The position numbers and the translations under genes were made by a program. A stretch of DNA of 64,000 bases from Lachnospiraceae bacterium (GTDB taxonomy: Bacteria; Bacillota; Clostridia; Lachnospirales; Lachnospiraceae). Positions 23,543 to 32,320 of the stretch are shown here, in pieces. The stretch lies in assembly GCA_014804795.1 (NCBI GenBank), contig JAAUZC010000010.1, forward strand, positions 27,079 to 91,078, read 5' to 3'. Within the stretch, counting starts at the first letter, position 1, and the number at the start of each line of letters is the position of its first letter. The notes below the pieces were generated by a model, which was given only the letters and a program-made list of their open reading frames with translations, was not told the DNA's origin and searched no databases.

Positions 23543-24331
23543 ATGATCACAAGCATTGCAAATGAAAAAATTAAACATGTGGCAGCTTTGCAGCAAAAGG
23601 CAAAGCTGCGCCGGGAAGAGAGTCTGTTCGTCGTAGAGGGCGGCAGGCTTTTCTTGGAAGCACCCGTTTCCCTGATCATAGAGGTTTACATAACTAAGAG
23701 TTTTTTTGAAAATGCAGACGGCAGAATGAGAGAAAAGCTTGCCCAGACAGGGTATGAAGAGGTATCGGAGCAGGTTTTTGGGAAGATGTCAGATACAAAG
23801 GCACCGCAGGGAATTTTGGCGGTTCTTGCACAGCAAAAATACAAGAAGGAAGAACTTATGGGAACTTCTCCGTTGTTGCTGCTTTTGGAAAATATTCAGG
23901 ATCCCGGTAATCTGGGAACGATCCTGCGTACGGCGGAGGGCGCGGGAGTAACCGGTGTGATTTTAAGCCCGGACTGTGCGGATATTTATCAGCCTAAGGT
24001 GGTACGCTCCACGATGGGGAGCCTTTTTCGGGTACCTTTTTATCGGACAGAAGGTTTACATAAGGACATAGAGTTTTTACAAAACAGAAGCGTGAAAGTA
24101 TATGCGGCCTATCTGGAAGGTTCAGATTGTTATGATACCGTATCTTATCTGGGCGGATGTGCTTTTTTAATAGGGAATGAAGGAAACGGATTAACCAGAG
24201 AAACGGCGATGGCAGCGGATGCCTGCATTCGTATCCCGATGGAGGGAAAACTGGAGAGCCTGAACGCCGGTGTATCGGCGGCGCTGCTCGTCTATGAAGC
24301 GGCAAGACAGAGGAGGAATAGCCGCGCATAA
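23543..24331 (+). CDS. TrmH/SpoU-family RNA 2'-O-methyltransferase
   Basis: Encodes 262 residues if ATG 23543 is used, which has GGAG before it. In-frame ATGs at 23531 and 23537, and 23516 inside the repeat, are alternatives. An N-terminal substrate-binding domain (NEKIKHVAALQQKAKLRREESLFVVEG) precedes the knotted SPOUT domain with LLLLENIQDPGNLGTILRTAEGAG (motif 1), LIGNEGNGLT (motif 2) and IPMEGKLESLNAGVSAALLVYE (motif 3). These bind SAM and build the knot. The target is a ribose in rRNA or tRNA, but which base cannot be read from the sequence. It is likely co-transcribed with proC, 90 bases on. Confidence 0.88.
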   Translation: MITSIANEKIKHVAALQQKAKLRREESLFVVEGGRLFLEAPVSLIIEVYITKSFFENADGRMREKLAQTGYEEVSEQVFGKMSDTKAPQGILAVLAQQKYKKEELMGTSPLLLLLENIQDPGNLGTILRTAEGAGVTGVILSPDCADIYQPKVVRSTMGSLFRVPFYRTEGLHKDIEFLQNRSVKVYAAYLEGSDCYDTVSYLGGCAFLIGNEGNGLTRETAMAADACIRIPMEGKLESLNAGVSAALLVYEAARQRRNSRA

Positions 24332-24421
24332 GTTATCAAAATGCATTACAGTAGTGAGCAAATATATGAATGGTATATCAGCGATGAAAAACAGTCAAAA
24401 CTGAAATGGAGGAAACAGGAT

Positions 24422-25231
24422 ATGAAATTAGGTTTTTTGGGACTTGGCAATATGGCGTCCGCCATGATCGGCGGCATTTTAAAAGAGGGTATTGCAAAAC
24501 AGGGTGAAATCATCGGTTCCGCAAAGACGGAAAAAACAGCAAAAGAGAAAGCGGTGGAATTTGGAATAGAGACCTGTATAGATAACAGAAAGATCGCGAA
24601 GCAGGCGGATGTGCTGATACTTGCGGTAAAACCCCGGTTTTTTCCGGAAGTGATAGCGGAAATCCGGGATATTGTGCAAGAGGAAACACTGGTGATCAGC
24701 ATTGCGGCCGGAAAGACCATAACGTATATTGAAGAACAGTTTGGCACTTTCCCAAATGGAAAAAGCATAAAACTGGTGCGCTGTATGCCGAATACGCCGG
24801 CATTGGTACTTGCGGGATGCACCGGATATTGTGTGAACAGCATGGTGAGTAATGAGGAAAAAGACTTTGCGGAAAAACTTTTTGGCAGTTTCGGAAAGGC
24901 GATGGAAGTACCGGAGCGTCTGATGGATACGGTAGGAAGCGTTGCGGGAAGTTCCCCCGCTTTTGTATTTATGTTTATAGAAGCGATGGCGGATGGTGCG
25001 GTGGCGGAGGGAATGCCGAGGAAACAGGCTCTGGAGTTTGCGGCGCAGGCAGTGCTTGGCAGCGCCAAATTAGTGTTGGAGAGCGGCATGCATCCAGAAG
25101 AACTGAAAGATATGGTATGTTCACCGGGCGGCAGCACAATACAGGGCGTGCGGGAGTTAGAAAAAGGCGGGATGCGCGGCGCAGTGATTGATGCCGTGAT
25201 CGCATGCGCGGAGAAGTCGAGAACTTTATGA
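24422..25231 (+). CDS. proC: Pyrroline-5-carboxylate reductase
   Basis: Encodes 269 residues from ATG 24422, with GGAGGA at 24408-24413. It reduces pyrroline-5-carboxylate to proline with NAD(P)H. The Rossmann start is MKLGFLGLGNMASAMIGGIL. ILAVKPRFFPEV, RCMPNTPALVLAG and the C-terminal signature region (MHPEELKDMVCSPGGSTIQGV) match the family. No proA or proB gene lies nearby. A terminator follows in the next spacer. Confidence 0.95.
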   Translation: MKLGFLGLGNMASAMIGGILKEGIAKQGEIIGSAKTEKTAKEKAVEFGIETCIDNRKIAKQADVLILAVKPRFFPEVIAEIRDIVQEETLVISIAAGKTITYIEEQFGTFPNGKSIKLVRCMPNTPALVLAGCTGYCVNSMVSNEEKDFAEKLFGSFGKAMEVPERLMDTVGSVAGSSPAFVFMFIEAMADGAVAEGMPRKQALEFAAQAVLGSAKLVLESGMHPEELKDMVCSPGGSTIQGVRELEKGGMRGAVIDAVIACAEKSRTL

Positions 25232-25295
25232 TGAAATTATTACAATAATATGACGCTCAGATATAATGGTTATGCATCGGGTGATAAGCTTTTTA

Positions 25296-25352
25296 TAACA
25301 GTTCGGCTATGCAGTAGGGATACGGTATGGTCGAACTGTTACTTCTTTTTTA
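25296..25352 (+). terminator. Terminator hairpin after proC
   Basis: TAACAGTTCG (25296-25305) and CGAACTGTTA (25332-25341) around a 26-base loop, followed by a T-run. The arm sequence resembles the end repeats of the element at 63500-63681 (GTAACAGTTCA). Confidence 0.7.
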
Positions 25353-25371
25353 AAGTTTTATTAAAATAAAT

Positions 25372-25400
25372 TTGACAACTTGTTTATAATTTGTTAATAT
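25372..25400 (+). promoter_or_regulatory. Sigma-A promoter for the SleB-like hydrolase gene
   Basis: TTGACA (25372-25377), 17-base spacer, TAATAT (25395-25400). Confidence 0.75.
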
Positions 25401-25470
25401 AAGGCTGTAACAAATGTAATATATTTGTAACAAGTTAAAAAAGAATAAAATCTAAAGGAAGGTTATTGAG

Positions 25471-26139
25471 ATGCGTAACAGTAAAAAATGGCTGGCAGGT
25501 CTTTTGAGCATGATACTGTGTCTGACGCTGGCAGTCTCATTCAAACAGGATGTAAGAGCTGAAGGAGAAGATGAGCGGCCCGATTATATTGTTTGTAAAC
25601 AGGCTACAAAGTTGTATGTAGATGCGGACTGGACAGGAGAAATAGCTGCTTCGATGCCGGAAGGCAGTGTAGCGATCAGAATCGGCGTGGTAGGAGCATA
25701 TACATTGGTAAATTACAACGGAATAGAGGGTTACATGGATTCGTCCTATGTAGACTACAGCGAGGAAATTATCGCTGCATATGAAGCGGAGCTTCTCGCT
25801 AAGAGTGAAGAGGTTCGCATGATGGCGGCTATGATTCAGTGTGAAGCAGGCAATCAGCCGATGGAAGGGCAGATTGCGGTAGGTGCGGTTATTATGAACC
25901 GTGTAAAAGCGGCAAATTATCCGAATACGATTGCGGAAGTGCTTTATCAGCCTCATCAGTTTGGACCGGCGGACAGTCAGATGTTTGCAAATCTGCTGGC
26001 TAACGATACGATAAAAGACAGCTGCAGGGAAGCTGCAAAGCAGGCTTTTATGGGGACAGATAATGTGGGCGGTGCGCTGCACTTCAGAAGAGCAGGCAGC
26101 AAAGAAGGCCTTGTGATCGGTGATCATGTATTTTATTAA
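25471..26139 (+). CDS. Exported SleB/CwlJ-family cell wall hydrolase with SH3-like domain
   Basis: Encodes 222 residues. A signal peptide covers ~1-30. An SH3-like module (~36-85; KLYVDADWTGEIAASMPEGS ... GIEGYMDSSYVDY) probably binds wall. The Hydrolase_2 domain (~112-222) starts MMAAMIQCEAGNQPMEGQIAVGAVIMNRV, with the catalytic Glu of the SleB/CwlJ lytic group, and ends with GGALHFRR. In spore formers the family opens cortex during germination, but SH3-bearing forms in Lachnospiraceae are commonly vegetative. Promoter and terminator frame it as a single gene. Confidence 0.87.
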   Translation: MRNSKKWLAGLLSMILCLTLAVSFKQDVRAEGEDERPDYIVCKQATKLYVDADWTGEIAASMPEGSVAIRIGVVGAYTLVNYNGIEGYMDSSYVDYSEEIIAAYEAELLAKSEEVRMMAAMIQCEAGNQPMEGQIAVGAVIMNRVKAANYPNTIAEVLYQPHQFGPADSQMFANLLANDTIKDSCREAAKQAFMGTDNVGGALHFRRAGSKEGLVIGDHVFY

Positions 26140-26171
26140 AAACAGTTTTACAGATGTGAAACAGAATATCA

Positions 26172-26206
26172 GGATATCCCGGGAGTTTTTTCCGGGATAT
26201 CTTTTT
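26172..26206 (+). terminator. Intrinsic terminator after the SleB-like gene
   Basis: GGATATCCCGG (26172-26182) and CCGGGATATC (26192-26201) with a T-rich loop, then TTTTT. An AGCATAAGA motif follows at 26207, as after two other terminators here. Confidence 0.88.
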
Positions 26207-26311
26207 AGCATAAGATTGCTTGTATATTTTCAGAAAAAGATGTAAAATAACAAGTGTATAGAAGCAGGTGGATTTTGTCGGAAATTTAATCGGCAGAAAG
26301 GAGAAAAAGGA

Positions 26312-26773
26312 ATGGATTGGATAACAAATCCTGTTATCGTATGGCTCGCTGTCCTGATCATACTTGTTGTGATTGAAATTTTCACATTGGGACTTACGAC
26401 CATCTGGTTTGCAGGCGGTGCCCTGGTGGCGATTCTTGTGGCTGCATTAGGCGGTCCTGTATGGCTGCAGATTTTAATTGCCATTATCGTTTCGGCGGTG
26501 CTGCTATTTTTTACCAGACCGGTAGCTATGAAATACTTTAACCGGGACAGGGAAAGAACCAATGCGGAAAGCCTGGTTGGCAGACAGGCGATCGTTACCG
26601 GTGAGATTGATAACCTGCAGGGTATCGGTCAGGTGACGGTAAACGGTATGGAATGGACCGCGAGAAGTATTATGGACGGCCAGAAGATTGAACCCGGAGA
26701 GGTAGTGATCATCAGGGGAATCAACGGCGTAAAATTGTTAGTAGAATGTGAAAAAAATAATATAATGGAATAA
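26312..26773 (+). CDS. NfeD-family membrane protein
   Basis: Encodes 153 residues; AAAGGAG precedes ATG 26312. Three to four N-terminal membrane helices (~8-75) carry the NfeD pattern LVVIEIFTLGLTTIWFAGGALVA. The C-terminal ~65 residues form an OB-fold domain (SLVGRQAIVTGEIDNLQGIGQVTVNGMEWTAR ... VIRGINGVKLLVE). This short form lacks the protease domain of long NfeD. NfeD proteins pair with SPFH proteins to form membrane microdomain complexes, and the SPFH gene is next, 12 bases away. Confidence 0.9.
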   Translation: MDWITNPVIVWLAVLIILVVIEIFTLGLTTIWFAGGALVAILVAALGGPVWLQILIAIIVSAVLLFFTRPVAMKYFNRDRERTNAESLVGRQAIVTGEIDNLQGIGQVTVNGMEWTARSIMDGQKIEPGEVVIIRGINGVKLLVECEKNNIME

Positions 26774-26785
26774 AGGAGAAAGAAA

Positions 26786-27709
26786 ATGGTAGGTTTTATT
26801 GTATTTTTAGTTCTTTTGATTTTGGTAGTGTTATTGTTTGCATCCTGCGTTAAGATCGTGCCTCAGGCGCATGCGTATGTAATGGAGCGGCTTGGCGCTT
26901 ATCAGGGCACATGGTCTGTAGGCATGCACATCAAGATGCCGATCATTGACAGAGTGGCAAGACGTGTTAACTTAAAGGAACAGGTAGTGGACTTCGCACC
27001 CCAGCCGGTTATCACAAAGGATAACGTAACCATGCGGATTGATACGGTAGTATTCTTCCAGATCACGGATCCGAAACTGTTTACCTATGGTGTGGAAAAT
27101 CCGATCATGGCAATTGAAAACCTGACAGCGACGACACTGCGTAATATCATCGGTGAGCTGGAACTTGACCAGACGCTGACTTCCAGAGAGACGATCAATA
27201 CAAAGATGCGTGCATCCCTTGATGAAGCGACGGATCCCTGGGGAATCAAAGTAAACCGTGTGGAATTAAAGAATATCATTCCGCCCGCTGAAATTCAGAA
27301 TTCTATGGAACGTCAGATGAAAGCGGAGCGTGAACGTCGTGAAGCTGTTACAAGAGCAGAAGGTGAAAAGAAAGCAAGCGTAACGGTAGCAGAAGGTAAG
27401 AAAGAGGCAGCTATTCTGGAAGCAGAAGCAGAAAAGCAGTCAGCAATCCTGCGTGCAGAAGCGCAGAAAGAAAAGATGATCCGTGAGGCGGAAGGTCAGG
27501 CGGAAGCAATCATGAAAGTGCAGCAGGCGACAGCAGATGGTATTAAGATGCTCAGAGAAGCAGGTGCAGACGAGGCAGTACTGAAGTTAAAGAGTCTGGA
27601 AGCTTTTGCGAAAGCGGCAGATGGTCAGGCGACAAAGATCATTATTCCTTCCGAGATTCAGGGGATTGCGGGTCTGGCAGGTTCCGTAAAGGAAATTTTG
27701 ACAAAATAA
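26786..27709 (+). CDS. SPFH/stomatin-family protein (QmcA-like)
   Basis: Encodes 307 residues; RBS AAAGGAGAAAG. One N-terminal membrane helix (~2-22) anchors it. The SPFH domain follows: IVPQAHAYVMERLGAYQGTW, RVNLKEQVVDFAPQPVITKDNV, and VNRVELKNIIPPAEI. A long Ala/Glu/Lys-rich coiled coil (~175-245) and a hydrophobic C-terminus complete the usual stomatin layout. Such proteins form large cage-like oligomers in the membrane and influence protease and transporter function. With NfeD it makes the common two-gene operon. A terminator hairpin follows at 27762. Confidence 0.92.
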   Translation: MVGFIVFLVLLILVVLLFASCVKIVPQAHAYVMERLGAYQGTWSVGMHIKMPIIDRVARRVNLKEQVVDFAPQPVITKDNVTMRIDTVVFFQITDPKLFTYGVENPIMAIENLTATTLRNIIGELELDQTLTSRETINTKMRASLDEATDPWGIKVNRVELKNIIPPAEIQNSMERQMKAERERREAVTRAEGEKKASVTVAEGKKEAAILEAEAEKQSAILRAEAQKEKMIREAEGQAEAIMKVQQATADGIKMLREAGADEAVLKLKSLEAFAKAADGQATKIIIPSEIQGIAGLAGSVKEILTK

Positions 27710-27761
27710 ATTCGGATAAAAACGGTCAGTATGCTTTGCAAGGTGACTTTATGTTCAATAG

Positions 27762-27795
27762 ACTGCCCCACAGGATATCCTGTGGGGACAGTTTT
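27762..27795. terminator. Palindromic terminator between SPFH gene and argF
   Basis: CCCCACAGGAT and ATCCTGTGGGG (27766-27787) form a perfect 22-base palindrome, extended by ACTG/CAGT, then TTTT. It could also sit at the 5' end of an argF transcript, since TTGCAA-N17-TAGACT (27736-27764) lies just before it. Confidence 0.7.
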
Positions 27796-27838
27796 ATCAC
27801 ATAATATTTACAGATTTTGGAAAGGGGTGGTTATCGGT

Positions 27839-28840
27839 ATGGATTTAAAGGGACGGCATTTTCTGAAGCTGTTGGATTATACGCCGGAAGAGATCACATA
27901 TTTGCTGGATCTGGCAGCGGAGTTTAAAGCGAAAAAGAAAAAGGGTGAGCTGACAGAGTATTTCCGCGGAAAGAATGTTGCTTTGATTTTTGAAAAAACT
28001 TCCACAAGAACAAGATGTTCTTTCGAGGTGGCGGCGCACGATCTGGGGATAGGGACGACATATCTTGACCCGGGTGGTTCCCAGATCGGAAAGAAGGAGA
28101 GCATTGCGGATACGGCAAGAGTGCTTGGGCGGATGTATGAGGGCATTGAATACAGAGGGTATGGACAGGAAATCGTGGAAGAACTGGCGAAATATGCGGG
28201 CGTACCGGTTTGGAACGGACTGACAAACGAGTTCCATCCCACTCAGATGTTAGCGGATCTGCTGACGATCAGAGAACATTTCGGATGCCTGAAAGGCATC
28301 AGGCTGACCTATATGGGGGATGCCCGGTATAATATGGGAAATTCCCTGATGGTGGCCTGTGCAAAGATGGGCATGCACTTTACAGCCTGCACGACAGCAG
28401 AATTTTTCCCTGCGGACGAGCTGGTGGCCGTATGCAGAAAAATTGCGGACGAAAACGGCGGAAGCATTACATTGGAAGAGGATGCGATGAAAGGAACAAA
28501 AGGGGCGGATGTAATCTATACGGATGTATGGGTATCTATGGGTGAGCCGGATGAAGCATGGAGCAGCCGCATAAAAGCCCTTTCGCCTTATCAGGTAAAT
28601 AGGAGAATCATGGAGAATGCGGGGGAGAAAGCGGTATTTATGCACTGCCTGCCTGCTTTTCATGATCTGAAAACGGAAGTTGGCCGTAAACAGGGAGAAA
28701 AATTCGGTTTTACGGAACTGGAAGTGACAGACGAAGTATTCGAATCTCCGGCGTCTATCGTATTTGACGAGGCGGAAAACCGGATGCATACAATCAAGGC
28801 TGTTATGGCGGCAACGCTGGGGCTTCAAGACCGGTGCTGA
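27839..28840 (+). CDS. argF: Ornithine carbamoyltransferase
   Basis: Encodes 333 residues from ATG 27839, with AAAGGGG before it. It joins carbamoyl phosphate and ornithine to citrulline. Carbamoyl phosphate is bound by [15 protein letters not shown] (~45-60) and by [14 protein letters not shown] (~128); ornithine by the DVWVSMG and MHCLPAFHD (catalytic Cys, ~270) segments. The loop wording and length fit an anabolic or catabolic OTC equally. Neither arginine deiminase, carbamate kinase nor other arg genes are adjacent, so the direction in the cell is not decided here. Confidence 0.94.
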   Translation: MDLKGRHFLKLLDYTPEEITYLLDLAAEFKAKKKKGELTEYFRGKNVALIFEKTSTRTRCSFEVAAHDLGIGTTYLDPGGSQIGKKESIADTARVLGRMYEGIEYRGYGQEIVEELAKYAGVPVWNGLTNEFHPTQMLADLLTIREHFGCLKGIRLTYMGDARYNMGNSLMVACAKMGMHFTACTTAEFFPADELVAVCRKIADENGGSITLEEDAMKGTKGADVIYTDVWVSMGEPDEAWSSRIKALSPYQVNRRIMENAGEKAVFMHCLPAFHDLKTEVGRKQGEKFGFTELEVTDEVFESPASIVFDEAENRMHTIKAVMAATLGLQDRC

Positions 28841-28889
28841 ACCGTGTGTCATGTGAAAAGTGATTTACATAAAATTGGAGATGAGTTAA

Positions 28890-29933
28890 TTGAAATCAGA
28901 AATGATAAGACTTCTGAGAGAAAGTGAAGAATATATATCGGGGCAGGAGTTGTGCGACCGCTTTCAGGTATCCCGCACTGCCGTCTGGAAGATCATCAAC
29001 CAGTTAAAAGAAGAGGGCTATGTGATCGAGGCAAAGCAGAATAAGGGCTACCGGCTTTTGGAAAGTCCTGACACGATGGCGGCTTATGAACTGGAAAGCC
29101 GTATGTGTACTAAGTGGGCGGGGCGGATCGTTTCCTATAAAAAGGAAACGGGTTCTACCAATATAGACTGCAAAAAGCTTGCGGAGCAGGGGGAGCCGCA
29201 CGGGGCATTGGCTGTTGCCGAGATGCAGGTAAACGGCAGGGGCAGGCGCGGCAGAGGCTGGCAGTCGCCTGCGGGAGAGTCCATTTATATGTCATTGTTA
29301 TGCAGACCTGATTTTGCGCCGGATAAGGCACCGATGCTGACACTTGTGATGGGAGTATCCGTGGCGGAGGCGGTGGAGAGATACACCGGGCTTGCAGCAA
29401 AGATCAAGTGGCCCAATGATATCGTAGTGAACGGCAGAAAGATCTGTGGTATACTGACAGAGATGGAGATGGGACTGGAGACAAAGGAAATACAGTATCT
29501 GGTGATCGGCGTGGGGATCAATGTCAACAATGGATTTACCGCAATGCGGGAAACAGGAAATCCGGTGAGAGCCCGCGAGGCAGCTTTTCCGGATGAACTG
29601 CAAAATATGGCGACAAGCCTGTTTCTGGAATCCGAAAGAAAAGATGAAAAGATTTTCCGTGCGCCTCTTGTGCAGTATGTGATGGAAGCGTTTGAGAAAA
29701 ATTATGAATTGTTTTTGCAGACCCTTGATCTGTCCCTGTTAAAGGAACGCTATAACTCGTATCTGGTCAACAGGAATGCGGCGGTGAAAGTGCTAGATCC
29801 CAAAGGGGAGTATACAGGCATCGCGTTGGAGATTGATAATGAGGGAGATCTTCTGGTGGAGACAGAGGACAGAGGAGTGATAAAAGTATATTCCGGGGAA
29901 GTGTCGGTGCGGGGATTGTACGGATATACATGA
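28890..29933 (+). CDS. birA: Bifunctional biotin protein ligase / biotin operon repressor
   Basis: Encodes 347 residues. A TTG at 28890 is the likely start (GGAG nine bases before); ATG 28902 is an alternative. A winged helix at ~1-55 (ISGQELCDRFQVSRTAVWKIINQLKEEGY) binds DNA. The ligase domain (~75-290) has GSTNIDCKKLAEQGE, the biotin loop GRGRRGRGWQSP and KWPNDIVVNGRKICGIL. A C-terminal SH3-like domain closes it. It activates biotin to biotinyl-AMP, loads carboxylases and, when idle, represses biotin genes. No biotin genes lie in the window. Confidence 0.94.
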   Translation: MKSEMIRLLRESEEYISGQELCDRFQVSRTAVWKIINQLKEEGYVIEAKQNKGYRLLESPDTMAAYELESRMCTKWAGRIVSYKKETGSTNIDCKKLAEQGEPHGALAVAEMQVNGRGRRGRGWQSPAGESIYMSLLCRPDFAPDKAPMLTLVMGVSVAEAVERYTGLAAKIKWPNDIVVNGRKICGILTEMEMGLETKEIQYLVIGVGINVNNGFTAMRETGNPVRAREAAFPDELQNMATSLFLESERKDEKIFRAPLVQYVMEAFEKNYELFLQTLDLSLLKERYNSYLVNRNAAVKVLDPKGEYTGIALEIDNEGDLLVETEDRGVIKVYSGEVSVRGLYGYT

Positions 29934-29964
29934 CATGAATGTCATATAGAATGGAGGACAGGCT

Positions 29965-30327
29965 ATGGGAGGGCAGGATGAACGCGTTGTACTGTGCGGC
30001 GCCAGCAGTTATGAACAGAAGTATTATTTTAATAAAATATTTGAGAAGATACCGCAGTCCATTCAGGATGAACTGCATATTATGTGCGTGTTGTTTACGG
30101 AAGAAGTGGGAGGCGTGATCACTTTTGTATTTGAACCGGACGGTAGTCTTTCCATCGAGACGGAAGCAGCGGAGGATGATTTTATGTACGATGAGATATC
30201 CAGCGGGCTTTTGGTCAGCAAGATCCGCAATACAAGACAGGAACTTCTGGAATCGTTAGATCTGTATTACAGAGTGTTTGTGAAACATGAGGATATTTCG
30301 GCACTGTTGACAGAAGAGGAAATATAA
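29965..30327 (+). CDS. Conserved protein of unknown function (DUF6145-like)
   Basis: Encodes 120 residues; GGAGG precedes ATG 29965. No signal peptide or membrane segment. The sequence runs NKIFEKIPQSIQDELHIMCVLFTEEVGGVITFVF, then an acidic stretch (AAEDDFMYDEISSGLL) and a helix RQELLESLDLYYRVF. I associate this pattern, from memory only, with DUF6145 found beside dusB in Lachnospiraceae. It lies between birA and dusB with one base before dusB, so it is translated from the same message. No function can be stated. Confidence 0.6.
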   Translation: MGGQDERVVLCGASSYEQKYYFNKIFEKIPQSIQDELHIMCVLFTEEVGGVITFVFEPDGSLSIETEAAEDDFMYDEISSGLLVSKIRNTRQELLESLDLYYRVFVKHEDISALLTEEEI

Positions 30328-30328
30328 T

Positions 30329-31294
30329 ATGAGCAGTCTTACAATAGGGAATGTAACACTGGAAAATAATATTATTCTGGCTCCGATGGCAGGTGTGACG
30401 GACCTGCCTTTTCGTTTGCTGTGTAAAAGGCAGGGGGCGGGGATGGTCTGCATGGAGATGGTCAGCGCGAAAGCTATTTTATATCGGAACAGAAATACGG
30501 AGGAGCTGATGCGCATTTTACAGGAGGAGAGGCCTGTCAGCCTGCAGCTTTTCGGGTCGGATCCGAAGATCATGGGAGAGATTGCGGCGCAGATACAGGA
30601 GAGGCCTTTTGATATACTGGATATCAATATGGGATGTCCGGTGCCGAAAGTCGTGAATAACGGCGAGGGTTCGGCGTTGATGAAGAATCCGAAACTGGCG
30701 CAGGAAATTATAAAGAGTGTTGTGCAGGCATCCGGGAAACCTGTTACAGTAAAAATCCGCAAAGGGTTTGATGAGGAACATATCAATGCGGTGGAACTTG
30801 CGAAGCGGACCGAGGAGGCGGGGGCAGCGGCGATTGCCGTCCACGGCAGAACAAGGGAGCAGTTTTATTCCGGAAAAGCTGACTGGGAGATCATAGCAAA
30901 AGTAAAAGAGGCAGTAGGCATACCGGTGATCGGAAACGGAGATGCGGACAGCCCGGAAAATGCAGTGCGGATGCTTCGGGAAACGGGCTGCGACGGCGTG
31001 ATGGTAGGCAGGGCGGCGAGAGGAAACCCGTGGATATTTCGGGAGATCAACTCTTATCTGGAAACCGGTGAGGAACCGGCAAAGCCGACCGCAGAGGAGA
31101 AGTGCGCCTGCATTTTGGAACATGCGGCGTTATTGTGCGAGTATAAAGGCGCATATACAGCGGTCAGAGAGATGCGCAAGCATGTTTCATGGTATACCTT
31201 TGGCTATCCGAATTCGGCGAGGCTGCGGGGAAAGATCAACACTGTGGAGAGTATGGAAGAGCTGGAAGACTGCGTCAGAGAAATTTTCCGGTAA
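30329..31294 (+). CDS. dusB: tRNA-dihydrouridine synthase (DusB type)
   Basis: Encodes 321 residues. The FMN-dependent enzyme reduces uridines in the tRNA D-loop. Visible are ILAPMAGVTDLPFRLLCKRQGAGMVCMEMVSA at the start, QLFGSDP, the active-site DINMGCPVPKVVNNGEGSAL with the catalytic Cys, KIRKGFD, VHGRTREQFYSGKADW (His and Arg that hold FMN) and GNGDADSPENA, then VMVGRAARGNPWIF. Start ATG 30329 lies one base after the preceding stop, showing tight coupling. Confidence 0.94.
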   Translation: MSSLTIGNVTLENNIILAPMAGVTDLPFRLLCKRQGAGMVCMEMVSAKAILYRNRNTEELMRILQEERPVSLQLFGSDPKIMGEIAAQIQERPFDILDINMGCPVPKVVNNGEGSALMKNPKLAQEIIKSVVQASGKPVTVKIRKGFDEEHINAVELAKRTEEAGAAAIAVHGRTREQFYSGKADWEIIAKVKEAVGIPVIGNGDADSPENAVRMLRETGCDGVMVGRAARGNPWIFREINSYLETGEEPAKPTAEEKCACILEHAALLCEYKGAYTAVREMRKHVSWYTFGYPNSARLRGKINTVESMEELEDCVREIFR

Positions 31295-31354
31295 AATATC
31301 CCGCGGATTCCGCATATATTATGTTGACAAGTTTGTGCAGCGGAGCAATGATCT

Positions 31355-32110
31355 GTGGGATATCGGATATTGTATTTTTATAAGAAAGAAAATGCTTTTT
31401 ACAGAGAAAAAAAGAGAACTAACGTCTTTTTTAGCGAAAAAGGGCAGGATGATTCGATCAAACTGTTTTTTTGCGGCCTGCCGGAATATTATGGAAGACA
31501 GATCAGGTGGGGCGGAAAAAGAACTTTTCCGGTTCCGTGGAATTTCGGGCAGCTTCTTCGGCTGATGCAAAGCTGCTGTGAGTACGTTTCGGCTGATGCT
31601 TACTATCTGGAAGAACAGTTTGAGAAAGAACTTACGGAGGGGGAGTTTGAATTTACGCCGGGCAGGCAGCGGATGTGCGCGGAACTGATCGGGAAGATGG
31701 CAGACCGGTTTCAGGGCATTGACAGTATTTTATATTTGAGGGAGGAAACGGAGGAGGGGCCGAAGGAACTGCCGCTCCCGGAAAGGCTGCTTCGGAAACT
31801 GCGCTATTTTTTCTATCTGGGAGAGAAATCGGAACAGTATAGCATATTGGAGGAAAATCTGTGGGAAGAGTACGGTATGCCGTTGCTTCATGTCAGAAAA
31901 GTGAAGGAGCTTGCCGCCTGCCGGATCAAGCGTCTGCTTGTATTGGATGACAGGCAGGAAGGGGATGCAGACTGGAAGGTGCTGCCGAAAGGATGTGTGT
32001 ATATGGATCTCTGGTCGGATACCGGAAGGAGAACACAGATTGCAAAAAACAGGGTAGATATAAAATATATATCAGAGTACCTGTATCTGCGTCAAAATCT
32101 TGACACATAG
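31355..32110 (+). CDS. Hypothetical protein
   Basis: Encodes 251 residues from a GTG at 31355 (GGAG at 31342-31345); an in-frame stop lies just upstream. No signal peptide, membrane helix or family motif was recognised. The protein is rich in Glu, Arg and aromatic residues, with helices such as CSYVSADAYYLEEQFEKEL-like segments (~75-95) and a C-terminal part IKRLLVLDD ... GCVYMDLWSDTG. It overlaps the -35 box of the greA promoter at its 3' end. Its frame is intact and its codon use matches its neighbours, so it is probably a real gene of a lineage-specific family. Confidence 0.6.
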   Translation: MGYRILYFYKKENAFYREKKRTNVFFSEKGQDDSIKLFFCGLPEYYGRQIRWGGKRTFPVPWNFGQLLRLMQSCCEYVSADAYYLEEQFEKELTEGEFEFTPGRQRMCAELIGKMADRFQGIDSILYLREETEEGPKELPLPERLLRKLRYFFYLGEKSEQYSILEENLWEEYGMPLLHVRKVKELAACRIKRLLVLDDRQEGDADWKVLPKGCVYMDLWSDTGRRTQIAKNRVDIKYISEYLYLRQNLDT

Positions 32111-32128
32111 GAAGAAACTGGTTATAAT
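32100..32128 (+). promoter_or_regulatory. Consensus sigma-A promoter for greA-lysS
   Basis: TTGACA (32100-32105), 17-base spacer, TATAAT (32123-32128): both boxes match consensus. The first box overlaps the stop region of the preceding gene. Nearly 190 bases of structured leader separate it from greA. Confidence 0.88.
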
Positions 32129-32129
32129 G

Positions 32130-32275
32130 TGCGCGAAGGCAATGAGCAGTGCCGCGAAGGAAGATGACAAAATGATTGCTTGCAATCAATTTTGTCAGAT
32201 TGCGAAGTGATAGGGCGAAGCCCGCGAGTGAGGAAAATCGAAGATTTTCCGAACGTGCACTGCGGAGCAGATGAA
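32130..32275. repeat. Composite palindromic element in the greA leader
   Basis: Nested inverted repeats: GACAAAATGATTG with CAATCAATTTTGTC (~32165-32196), GGAAAATC with GATTTTCC (~32233-32251), and outer GCAGTGC with GCACTGC. The core GATAGGGCGAAGCCCG (32209-32225) matches the repeat units at 23381 and 23472. It lies in the 5' untranslated part of the greA transcript. Confidence 0.7.
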
Positions 32276-32320
32276 TGAATTTCTATGCATTGCCGATCAA
32301 AAAAAGAAAGGAAGATGTGG

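Noticed and set aside
27766..27787. 22-base palindrome as an arginine-repressor operator for argF
   Set aside because: GC-rich sequence does not resemble the AT-rich ARG box; a terminator explains it.
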